Below are positions 7,693 to 13,736 of a DNA stretch of 20,814 bases, piece after piece. Where the stretch lies: positions 1 through 20,814 of the forward strand of contig CAYMFM010000071.1 of assembly GCA_964389685.1 (NCBI GenBank), written 5' to 3'. Source of the stretch: G020353115 sp964389685. Its GTDB lineage: Bacteria; Bacteroidota; Bacteroidia; Bacteroidales; VadinHA17. The notes beneath the pieces were generated by a model. The model ran no database searches. It was not told the origin of the DNA and saw nothing but the letters and a program-made list of their open reading frames with translations. The stretch's first letter is position 1, and every line of letters begins with the position of its first letter. The translations under genes and the position numbers were made by a program.

Positions 7693-8670
7693 TTTACTTT
7701 CCTTTATGCTTAAGTTGATCACAATGCCCTTAAGGTATTTAAAGCACAATGCACTCGTAATGTTACCAAGGTAAGTATATATTGCTCGTGCTTTATTACA
7801 AAGTTTCTGGTCAGCAGATAGAAGAGCATTACAGTATGAAGCCATTCCAACATGTTGACTATCAGAAATAATGTTTTTTATTTTTTCACGTTTTGCTAAC
7901 CCCTTATCTGGATTTATACCTAACATATTGAGAATAATATGTGCTCCTGAAATTGATCCATATTGGGTATGTTGCAAATAGTCAATTCCTGGGAGAGGTT
8001 CAAAACCGAAAAATTGATTCTTAGAAATATTTGGAATTGCCGGTGAGATAATATTCCAAATATCATCAATCGGAGATTGTGAGCCTTCGACCTTTTTTCG
8101 ATGCTCACTTGTTATACCCATAGCCTTTCGGGTCTGGTCTATTGGTTTTTGATTACTAAGATGCGTTTCTATTGATTCTTTCAATTCTATTGAAACTAAC
8201 TTGGCTTTCTGTAAAAGTTCCTCTCTTGTCTTTTCATCTAGGGAACTTGTCAGTTTATCGATTTCTTCGTACAATTCTTCAGGCGTTTTACTTAGCTGTT
8301 TGTAATTATCTGCTCCGAAAGAGCGTAAAAGATGTTCGATCATCACGTCAGTCGTATCTTCAACTCCAGAAATTGCTTCTAAGTGTTCCTCATATCGAAG
8401 ATTAGGATCGACATATTCTCTCAATACAATATTTCCAATAGACCGATAGTTCTCATTCAAAACATCTGCAATCTCGACAGCCCTTAATAGTTTCATACCC
8501 TCTAGTGCATCAGTATTTACATTTCTATTTATTTCATCTAAATGCACATGAGAATATACCCATAGAAAACGTTCTGGATCCTTTATTGAAATATCACCAT
8601 AGGCAACATAACGATAAACATTCATATCAGCATAAATAGTAGGTAACCTTGATAATAAATATGCATTCAT
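7687..8670 (-). CDS. PIN-like nuclease domain protein, integron cassette gene
   Basis: A 327-residue protein with a split PIN-type acidic pattern. An aspartate follows the first strand in IYADMNVY (D15), an acidic pair lies in HVHLDEINR (D45/E46), and the C-terminal half has SDSQHVGMA (D270, H273) and LLSADQKLCNKA (D287), which matches the D..HvA-A...LlT-D..l..ka signature of PIN ribonucleases. Between them lies a long, mainly helical insert (about 65-240) with no recognised fold. PIN enzymes cut RNA with metal ions and are common as toxins and in defence; which applies here is inference. There is no antitoxin-like partner in the same cassette. The stop codon overlaps attC site 3. The gene is AT-rich, unlike the OLD-family cassette. 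Confidence 0.7.
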   Translation of the reverse strand: MNAYLLSRLPTIYADMNVYRYVAYGDISIKDPERFLWVYSHVHLDEINRNVNTDALEGMKLLRAVEIADVLNENYRSIGNIVLREYVDPNLRYEEHLEAISGVEDTTDVMIEHLLRSFGADNYKQLSKTPEELYEEIDKLTSSLDEKTREELLQKAKLVSIELKESIETHLSNQKPIDQTRKAMGITSEHRKKVEGSQSPIDDIWNIISPAIPNISKNQFFGFEPLPGIDYLQHTQYGSISGAHIILNMLGINPDKGLAKREKIKNIISDSQHVGMASYCNALLSADQKLCNKARAIYTYLGNITSALCFKYLKGIVINLSIKESKI

Positions 8671-8694
8671 CCTGCAGTAAAAATCTTTAGTAAA

Positions 8695-8769
8695 ATATAA
8701 CGTTTGAACTCTGCCGACGCCAGAGGAACGTAAGTGAGGGAGGCGGTCGGCAGAAGTGACTTGTTATGT
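8695..8769 (-). other. Integron attC site 4, downstream of the HEPN gene
   Basis: A 75-bp site. On the minus strand R'' is ACATAAC (8763-8769) followed by AAGTCACTTCTGCCGACC, and R' is GTTATAT (8695-8701). CTGCCGACGCC (8711-8721) pairs with GGCGGTCGGCAG (8742-8753), leaving one extrahelical G, the feature that IntI uses to choose the strand. The stop codon of the upstream gene (8764-8766) lies in R''. Confidence 0.9.
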
Positions 8770-9267
8770 TGCATTTATTTTTACCCGAGGATCTAAATGT
8801 AATTTGCTTTTTCTTCTAACTGAAAATGCTTTCCAACCAGAGTAACCATACCTGGGCTGAAATGTTTTCTCGATTTTTTCTAACGACTTCAGGACTTTCT
8901 CAGCCTGTGCCTTACATTCGGCTAGATTGTACACGCGATCACCATGGACAAGCTTGTTACGCATAGTCACAGATGGAGAGATGGTTTGCCAGTGGGCATT
9001 GCCGACGATGGTAGGTAATGATTCCCCTGCAGGGTCAAAGCAAGACCATACATCCTTAATGTTTTTGAAACCTCGTATTTGCTCTAATAATGTATTCGCA
9101 GCCTTTGAAGTGAACCCGGCAGAAACCATTAATTCTTTGAGTGTTCGACGCAGCACTTTCTCAACGGTGAATACAGACGTAATTAAAGCTTCAGCATTAT
9201 GACCATTGCGCAGCAGCTGTTTTATTCTTTTTATAGCTACGTCGTAGCCAAGTTTTACTGGATACAT
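8764..9267 (-). CDS. HEPN-like protein, integron cassette gene
   Basis: A 167-residue, mostly helical protein. The clearest motif is MRNKLVHG (residues 102-109), which supplies the R-x4-H ribonuclease motif of active HEPN domains (R103, H108). It is followed by a long amphipathic helix, AECKAQAEKVLKSLEKI, as in HEPN families. HEPN proteins act as RNases in toxin-antitoxin and phage-defence systems; the target here is unknown. A MNT-type nucleotidyltransferase partner, the usual antitoxin of HEPN toxins, is not in the window. The start is well supported by AAGGA ten bases upstream of the ATG and lies 19 bp past the R' box of attC site 5. The stop codon overlaps R'' of attC site 4. Confidence 0.72.
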   Translation of the reverse strand: MYPVKLGYDVAIKRIKQLLRNGHNAEALITSVFTVEKVLRRTLKELMVSAGFTSKAANTLLEQIRGFKNIKDVWSCFDPAGESLPTIVGNAHWQTISPSVTMRNKLVHGDRVYNLAECKAQAEKVLKSLEKIEKTFQPRYGYSGWKAFSVRRKSKLHLDPRVKINAT

Positions 9268-9286
9268 TGGTTCAATTCCTTATGCA

Positions 9287-9434
9287 ACATAACGGGTGCG
9301 AGATGAGCTGCATGTCAGTCTAAGAGGGAGCTTGCTCACTACTTAGGCTGCGAGTCAGCTCCAGCGATTGTTAGGCGGCGCTGCGCGGCGCCGTGAAATC
9401 GCTGAATGCGTAGCTCAGCTCGCACCCGTTAAGC
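9287..9434 (-). other. Integron attC site 5, composite or nested, at the upstream edge of the array
   Basis: R' is GTTATGT (9287-9293 on the minus strand). Two candidate R'' boxes exist: GCCTAAC (9370-9376, giving a 90-bp site) and GCTTAAC (9428-9434, giving 148 bp). The longer form has a perfect 12-bp match, AACGGGTGCGAG (9291-9302) with CTCGCACCCGTT (9419-9430). Inside it AGCGATT (9363-9369) pairs with AATCGCT (9397-9403). A further box pair, GTTAAGC and GCTTAAC, spans 9428-9454. The structure suggests two fused or recombined attC sites, with a missing cassette gene. Confidence 0.75.
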
Positions 9435-9451
9435 GGCGCGCAGCGACGCTT

Positions 9452-9474
9452 AACATATATTCTACTGCCAATAT
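9452..9474 (+). repeat. 23-bp direct repeat, copy 2 (partner at 2186-2208)
   Basis: It matches 2186-2208 at 21 of 23 bases and overlaps the outermost R-box of the attC array by three bases. See the first copy for the comparison. Confidence 0.5.
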
Positions 9475-10068
9475 CCGTATAATATGTAAAACTTGATATA
9501 TTATCCGTACTAAGATCTTTTCTTGAATAATTAATTAATGAATTCAACGTAAAAGATATAATCACTAATGGTAATTAACATGTACCTTAAAAAGGGAAGA
9601 AATAGAAAAAAAGTAAAAATTGATTAAAAAACGCAGTAAAGATATTTCGGTAAGTCCCAATTACAGATTTAAAATTAAGAAAAAAATTTAATTCAAGTTT
9701 CCTTACTTTTTGAACATACTCCAATTGTAAATCTTCAAATGAATTTGGACAAAGATAGGTTCAATAATAAGTTGTAATAATGTAAATTATTCTCCCATTA
9801 TTTGATTTCTGTGACATGGGAGGAAAGTATTTTGAGTTTTTTAGGGGAGTATTATTGGGGTAATCAAAAAAACTGCCATCAATTTCACAGAGCCATCTCT
9901 TAACTTTAGGATACCGGAATCCGAACATTGTTGAACCGAAACAAAGGTTCTATGAATATTAGATAATATAGATCACCTATAACCCTCCACAAAAGATTTT
10001 CCCAAATTATAACATTTGAAGAACAATAGATAGGTGAGGCACTTACTTCTCATGATATTTTGGTTAGG
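9455..10068. other. AT-rich region upstream of the cassette array, no gene
   Basis: About 610 bp without a credible coding region. This is where an integrase gene, attI and a cassette promoter would be expected in a complete integron, but no integrase frame exists on either strand. It contains repeat copy C at 9781-9878. The rest is low-complexity AT-rich sequence. Confidence 0.65.
9781..9878 (+). repeat. Dispersed 98-bp repeat, copy C
   Basis: Same length and register as copy B. Conserved points are the opening TAAAT, the ACATGGGAGG block, the second run AGGGGAGTATT, and the closing AATCAAAAAAACTG. Copies B and C flank the RRM gene and the whole cassette array as direct repeats. Confidence 0.7.
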
Positions 10069-11103
10069 TTAACTATCAAGATTCAAAAGTTCCTTTCTCG
10101 AATTGATATTTAGTTTTGAATAAATGCTGTTTACATGTGATTTCACTGTACTCAATTCAATATTAAACGCTTCAGAAATCTCTTGGTTTGATTTACCTTC
10201 CCGTATCTGAATAAAGATTTTCCTTTCTTGTACACTTAACTCTTTTAACAGATTTTTATTTTTTAGTCTGGACCTAATTATTAATTGACTGAAGATAACT
10301 CCGACTGTAAAAAAAGAAACACCTATGATAATGAAGAACAATAAGTTTTTATTTTCTGATCTTGGAAGCTCATTTCTGAATACTTTGAAGTATGAAGATT
10401 GTTCACGTTTCCACTTCAATATGTAGTTTTTGTAGAACTGTTGGTTAACCGGATAATTAGACTCGAAGTTGCTTTTATGTAGTGCATATAATGAAACCAA
10501 AGGATGCGAGCATGTATCAGCATATGATCTGAGTTTTTCATATATCCCCTTGCGGATAAATTCTGTTTTTATTGCAGAACCATAAAAATCTATTGTGTCT
10601 ATATAATTCGCTATCTCATTAACTTGCTGAAGCATCTGGTTTGGATAATATCCAGCAATTGAAATATCAGCTAGAAAAGTTTCACTAGTTGAATTCTTGA
10701 TATATATAGCAGTACTGTTATTCGCAATAATAAAGAAATGGTTTTCTTCTTTCCCTCCGATGATTAAAGAGGCAGGAGGATCTCCTTTTTTGGAGAAATG
10801 TATTCTGTAAAAGTGATCTTCTGACGGTAAATAGCTTGTGTTGAAAACAAAATATCCAAAACTATCAACATCTGTTCTTTCAATTATCATATCATTTGAC
10901 ATGGTGAACAGTTCGTTGAAATTTGGGATAATAGACAAATAAGCCTTAGGGGCCCAGATTGTATCTAATCTTATCTGTCCTTTAATTGCTGATTGTGCCT
11001 TTAAACCCTGATTACCTAAGATCCCCAAAACCAAGAATAAAATCATACACCAAACGGATTTTGTTTTTGGAGCATGGTCAATCAAACGATGATGAATCGG
11101 CAT
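10069..11103 (-). CDS. Membrane-anchored LuxR-family transcriptional regulator
   Basis: A 344-residue protein. An N-terminal signal or anchor segment (about 17-36, VWCMILFLVLGILG) precedes a periplasmic region of roughly 215 residues. That region begins with a beta-rich part (IKGQIRLDTIWAPKAYLSII) resembling the DUF4369 domains common in Bacteroidota. A membrane segment lies at about 254-275 (LLFFIIIGVSFFTVGVIF). The C-terminus (about 287-341) is a LuxR/GerE helix-turn-helix: LSVQERKIF, EGKSNQEISEAFNI, ELSTVKSHVNSIYSKL. The protein probably senses an extracytoplasmic cue and acts on DNA from the membrane. It starts one base inside the stop codon of the upstream gene (TAATG), so it is coupled to the secreted protein before it, which may be its ligand or target. 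Confidence 0.82.
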   Translation of the reverse strand: MPIHHRLIDHAPKTKSVWCMILFLVLGILGNQGLKAQSAIKGQIRLDTIWAPKAYLSIIPNFNELFTMSNDMIIERTDVDSFGYFVFNTSYLPSEDHFYRIHFSKKGDPPASLIIGGKEENHFFIIANNSTAIYIKNSTSETFLADISIAGYYPNQMLQQVNEIANYIDTIDFYGSAIKTEFIRKGIYEKLRSYADTCSHPLVSLYALHKSNFESNYPVNQQFYKNYILKWKREQSSYFKVFRNELPRSENKNLLFFIIIGVSFFTVGVIFSQLIIRSRLKNKNLLKELSVQERKIFIQIREGKSNQEISEAFNIELSTVKSHVNSIYSKLNINSRKELLNLDS

Positions 11104-11645
11104 TATTCATTATTTTGTTGAGAGTCGTCACTGTAGTGTTGACCAGAATCTATAGTTAGTTCTCCATGTGCTTCTTTAGGAATTGCCTTTATTATCCAAT
11201 TGCCTTTTATAGGGTTTTTGATGGTCTTCGAGATTGATGCATTTACGATTTCTTTTGTTTTTGTATTATCATTTGTGCTATCAGTTGATTTCTCACTTAT
11301 TGTTTTATAAACACGTGGATTTTCATCTTTTGTTTTATAAACATGGGATTTCTCACTTGTTTTTGAATCAATTTGGCATCCAACTGAAAAGGTTCCTTGC
11401 TTATCACCATTGGGATCAATAATCTCAATGGTAAGTTCTCCGCCTTTAATCATGCTTCTTACAGATATATTTAGATTATTGTTTTCTTCAGTCACCTGAA
11501 TTTTTATTTCTATCTCTTCTGAACCTCCTGAAAAGACAATATCTCTGTGCATATTAAGTGCAGTTTTATCCTGCCCATTGATAGAACCAATGAGGGCTAC
11601 TATTATAAATAGTGTGGTCGATAATGACTTTAATGAGTTTTTCAT
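11103..11645 (-). CDS. Secreted protein of unknown function, coupled to the LuxR regulator
   Basis: A 180-residue protein with a clear signal peptide (MKNSLKSLSTTLFIIVALIG, cleavage likely after SINGQ). The mature part has a beta-rich domain (IEIKIQVTEENNNLNISVRS and GGELTIEIIDPNGDKQG) and a C-terminal strand pair (GNWIIKAIPKEAHGELTID) that together look like a small lipocalin-like or carbohydrate-binding sandwich, although no family was recognised. Between them is a lysine/serine-rich segment in which SEKSHVYKT and NPRVYKTISEKS repeat with matching DNA repeats, probably a slippage-prone linker. Start choice is supported by the signal peptide. It overlaps the next gene by one base. Confidence 0.7.
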   Translation of the reverse strand: MKNSLKSLSTTLFIIVALIGSINGQDKTALNMHRDIVFSGGSEEIEIKIQVTEENNNLNISVRSMIKGGELTIEIIDPNGDKQGTFSVGCQIDSKTSEKSHVYKTKDENPRVYKTISEKSTDSTNDNTKTKEIVNASISKTIKNPIKGNWIIKAIPKEAHGELTIDSGQHYSDDSQQNNE

Positions 11646-11656
11646 ATGAATATGTT

Positions 11657-11689
11657 TTAGGTTATTACTTAATTAACCTAACAAATTTA
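11657..11689 (-). promoter_or_regulatory. Candidate -7 box and palindrome for the LuxR unit
   Basis: On the minus strand TAAATTTG (11682-11689) fits the Bacteroidota -7 consensus TAnnTTTG. Directly downstream, TTAGGTTA (11657-11664) and TAACCTAA (11674-11681) form a perfect 8-bp inverted repeat with a 9-bp spacer, between the box and the start codon. It could be an operator, possibly for the LuxR protein itself, or a leader hairpin. No TTG -33 box was found at the usual spacing. Confidence 0.45.
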
Positions 11690-11961
11690 CGACCTTGGTA
11701 GTAAAGTATGATATTACCCAATGATGAATAAGTAACGAAATAAGTTCTAAAAAATGTTGAGATAGACGGTTTATTATTCCCAGTAATAAAAATAGGAATA
11801 AAGATTATAATGTCAATGATCTAGCATTATTAAGTAATACCTGTCAAAACTTCAAAACCATAGGTGATATTTTACTATATTACACGCATTGCGGAACTAG
11901 GATTCACAAAACCTGAGATCCAATTTCTGAGGTGAATTGACCCTTAATTTATCAGCGTGTT

Positions 11962-12072
11962 TGTAAATCGTCCGATTATTTATTCTCAAATAACATGGGA
12001 GGTTCTAGGCAAAATCTCCTTCCTGATCAACTCTTTAATTTATTTGGGTGAGATTTTTTAATGAACTAAAGA
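11962..12072 (+). repeat. Dispersed repeat, copy D (degenerate)
   Basis: The first 43 bp (TGTAAAT, then ATTATTTATTCTC, then AACATGGGAGG) align with the start of copy C. The second G-rich block (GGGTGAGATT) occurs about 15 bp later than in B and C, and the A-run is poorly kept. This copy is the least certain. Confidence 0.4.
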
Positions 12073-12111
12073 ATAATGAGAGAAGAAAAATAAGTCGTTA
12101 TTAATTCAAAT

Positions 12112-12154
12112 AGAAAAAGAATTTGCGTGCAAATTGCGTGCAAATTCTTTTTCT
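12112..12154 (-). terminator. 15-bp inverted repeat downstream of tRNA-Pro
   Basis: AGAAAAAGAATTTGC (12112-12126) and GCAAATTCTTTTTCT (12140-12154) are perfect complements around a 13-bp loop, starting 18 bp after the tRNA 3' end on the minus strand. The arm read last on the minus strand ends in a T-rich stretch. Termination of the tRNA transcript is the likeliest role. The loop also repeats part of the arm (GTGCAAATTGCGT), so the DNA is partly tandem. Confidence 0.5.
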
Positions 12155-12171
12155 GATCTTCTGAAACCTAG

Positions 12172-12247
12172 TCGGGATGGCGAGATTTGAACTCGCGACC
12201 CCTCGCCCCCCAGACGAGTACTCTAAACCTAGCTGAGCTACATCCCG
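12172..12247 (-). tRNA. tRNA-Pro (anticodon GGG)
   Basis: A complete cloverleaf of 76 nt can be drawn on the minus strand. The acceptor stem CGGGATG pairs with CATCCCG, and the D stem is GCTC/GAGT. The anticodon stem CTCGT/GCGAG encloses the loop CTGGGGG with anticodon GGG. The T arm is GCGAG-TTCAAAT-CTCGC. The CCA end is not encoded. It reads proline codons CCC and CCT. Confidence 0.93.
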
Positions 12248-12357
12248 AAACAGCCCGACAAAATTACGGAACTGACAGGAATCTGCAAAATTTTCAGGAA
12301 TTATATTGTGGCACGGGAATTGTCCACAATGCGGGAATCAAAAGAGAATGTTTTTCT

Positions 12358-12365
12358 TATTTTTG
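12358..12365 (+). promoter_or_regulatory. Candidate -7 box for trxB
   Basis: TATTTTTG matches TAnnTTTG and lies 36 bp upstream of the proposed trxB start at 12401. No convincing -33 TTG lies at the usual distance. The box argues against the more upstream ATG at 12308, which would precede the transcript. Confidence 0.4.
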
Positions 12366-12400
12366 CACCTCAATATGTTATACAAGTAAAAAAACAACAC

Positions 12401-13405
12401 ATGGATCTTTTTAAACCCATTGGTAACCTTGAAGGAAACAAGGAGATTCAACATAGTAACCAGGAAGTTGAAAACGTGAAATGCCTCATCATCGGCTCTG
12501 GACCGGCCGGATATACCGCTGCCATTTATGCAGCCAGGGCAAACCTTCAACCTGTCCTGTACGAAGGACTCCAACCGGGAGGACAACTGACAACCACCAC
12601 GGAGGTGGAGAACTTCCCCGGATACCCGGAAGGAGTCACCGGTCCTGAACTGATGGAAGACCTGAAAAAACAAGCCATACGATTTGGGACTGATGTTCGC
12701 TGGGGACTGGCTACAGCATCGGATCTGTCCAAAAAACCCTGTAAAATCACGATCGATAACAAAAAAGTGATCGAAGCTGATACGGTTATCATTGCAACCG
12801 GTGCCACCGCTAAATACCTTGGTCTGGACGATGAACAGAAATATGCCGGGTCAGGTGTATCTGCCTGTGCTACGTGTGACGGGTTTTTCTATAAAAACAA
12901 AGTGGTTGCCGTAGCGGGCGGCGGTGATTCTGCCTGCGAGGAAGCACTCTACCTGTCAAACCTCTGCTCAAAAGTTTACATTATCGTGCGGAAAAGCTAC
13001 CTCAGGGCATCCAAAATCATGCAACAACGGGTATCGGAAAAAGAGAATATCGAAATCCTTTTCGAACACAATACAAAAGGACTATTCGGGGAGAACGTGG
13101 TCGAAGGAGCTACGTTGATCAAAAGAATGGGTGAACCGGAGGAAGAAGAGGTGAAGATCAAAATCGATGGGTTCTTCCTGGCAATCGGTCATACCCCAAA
13201 TTCACATATCTTTAAAGAATACCTGGAAACCGACAAAACAGGCTATATCCTGACAAAAAAAGGCACTGCAAAAACCAGCCTGCCTGGTGTCTTCGCCTGC
13301 GGTGATGTGCAGGATAAAGATTACCGCCAGGCTGTGACAGCTGCCGGATCCGGCTGCATGGCAGCACTCGATGCCGAACGGTATTTAAGCCAGAAAGAAG
13401 CTTAG
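12401..13405 (+). CDS. trxB: Thioredoxin-disulfide reductase
   Basis: A 334-residue NADPH- and FAD-dependent enzyme that reduces oxidised thioredoxin in the cytoplasm. The FAD-binding motif is IIGSGPAGYTAA (30-41), the redox-active disulfide is CATCDG (C156/C159), the NADPH-binding glycine motif is AGGGDSACEEA (172-182) and the C-terminal FAD site is GVFACGDVQD. After the NADPH motif the sequence reads VRKSYLRAS in place of the classical HRRDxFRAS; this is a variant that I believe occurs in Bacteroidota. The open frame extends upstream to ATG 12308, but the ATG at 12401 was chosen because it gives normal family length plus a short N-terminal tail and follows a candidate promoter. A rho-independent terminator follows the stop. 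Confidence 0.95.
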   Translation: MDLFKPIGNLEGNKEIQHSNQEVENVKCLIIGSGPAGYTAAIYAARANLQPVLYEGLQPGGQLTTTTEVENFPGYPEGVTGPELMEDLKKQAIRFGTDVRWGLATASDLSKKPCKITIDNKKVIEADTVIIATGATAKYLGLDDEQKYAGSGVSACATCDGFFYKNKVVAVAGGGDSACEEALYLSNLCSKVYIIVRKSYLRASKIMQQRVSEKENIEILFEHNTKGLFGENVVEGATLIKRMGEPEEEEVKIKIDGFFLAIGHTPNSHIFKEYLETDKTGYILTKKGTAKTSLPGVFACGDVQDKDYRQAVTAAGSGCMAALDAERYLSQKEA

Positions 13406-13412
13406 TTATTAG

Positions 13413-13440
13413 TTAAATGTTAATTGTTAAATGTTAATTG
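13413..13440 (+). repeat. Two tandem 14-bp copies (TTAAATGTTAATTG)
   Basis: Two perfect copies lie just after the trxB stop codon. No function is apparent. Confidence 0.7.
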
Positions 13441-13445
13441 GCAAA

Positions 13446-13482
13446 CCTGACAGGGTCTTTACGACCTGTCAGCGTTTTTTTT
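13446..13482 (+). terminator. Rho-independent terminator of trxB
   Basis: CTGACAGG (13447-13454) pairs with CCTGTCAG (13465-13472) around a 10-nt loop and is followed by CG and eight T residues. It lies about 40 bp after the trxB stop. Confidence 0.85.
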
Positions 13483-13502
13483 CATTATAAGGTAATTTCA
13501 TC

Positions 13503-13661
13503 GTAGTGACCGTCTCAAAAGTCTATAAAAATGAATCTCGCAAAGACCGCAAAGAAGACGCAAAGATTGTATGTATTTGATTACTAATCCGTTATTTTTA
13601 TTTCACTTTGCGAATACTTTGCGCCTTGGCGTGAAAAATTGACTTTTGATACAACCTCTAC
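13503..13661. repeat. MITE-like nested palindromic element
   Basis: The ends are imperfect inverted repeats, GTAGTGACCGTCTCAAAAG at 13503 onward and GACTTTTGATACAACCTCTA ending with C at 13661. Inside, CGCAAAG occurs three times on the left (CTCGCAAAGACCGCAAAG, then GACGCAAAG) and is mirrored by CTTTGCG and CTTTGCGCC on the right. Such CGCAAAG palindromes are common between Bacteroidota genes. No coding capacity is seen. Confidence 0.6.
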
Positions 13662-13736
13662 ATGTCTCATGGTGCAACAATTCCTTCCAACGATCGTCTT
13701 TAATTCTAAAGACTAAACAACCAACCAAAACGTACG

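Larger units (their letters stand above)
11646..12171. other. Intergenic region with promoter of the LuxR unit and repeat copy D
   Basis: About 525 bp without a gene. At the left is the promoter region of the minus-strand LuxR unit. Repeat copy D lies around 11962-12072, and a 15-bp inverted repeat lies at 12112-12154 just past the tRNA. Nothing else stands out. Confidence 0.6.

Noticed and set aside
9371..9565. 64-codon minus-strand frame ending in the R'' box of attC site 5
   Set aside because: Its last 25 residues are translated attC palindrome and the rest is low-complexity sequence without a recognisable domain. It may be a chance frame, although ending in R'' resembles the real cassette genes.
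12112..12172. Integration attachment site at the tRNA-Pro 3' end
   Set aside because: No duplicated tRNA 3' segment and no tyrosine recombinase gene were found in the window; the inverted repeat is better read as a terminator.
12308..12400. Upstream in-frame start for trxB
   Set aside because: It would add 31 residues with no family counterpart and would lie upstream of the candidate -7 box.
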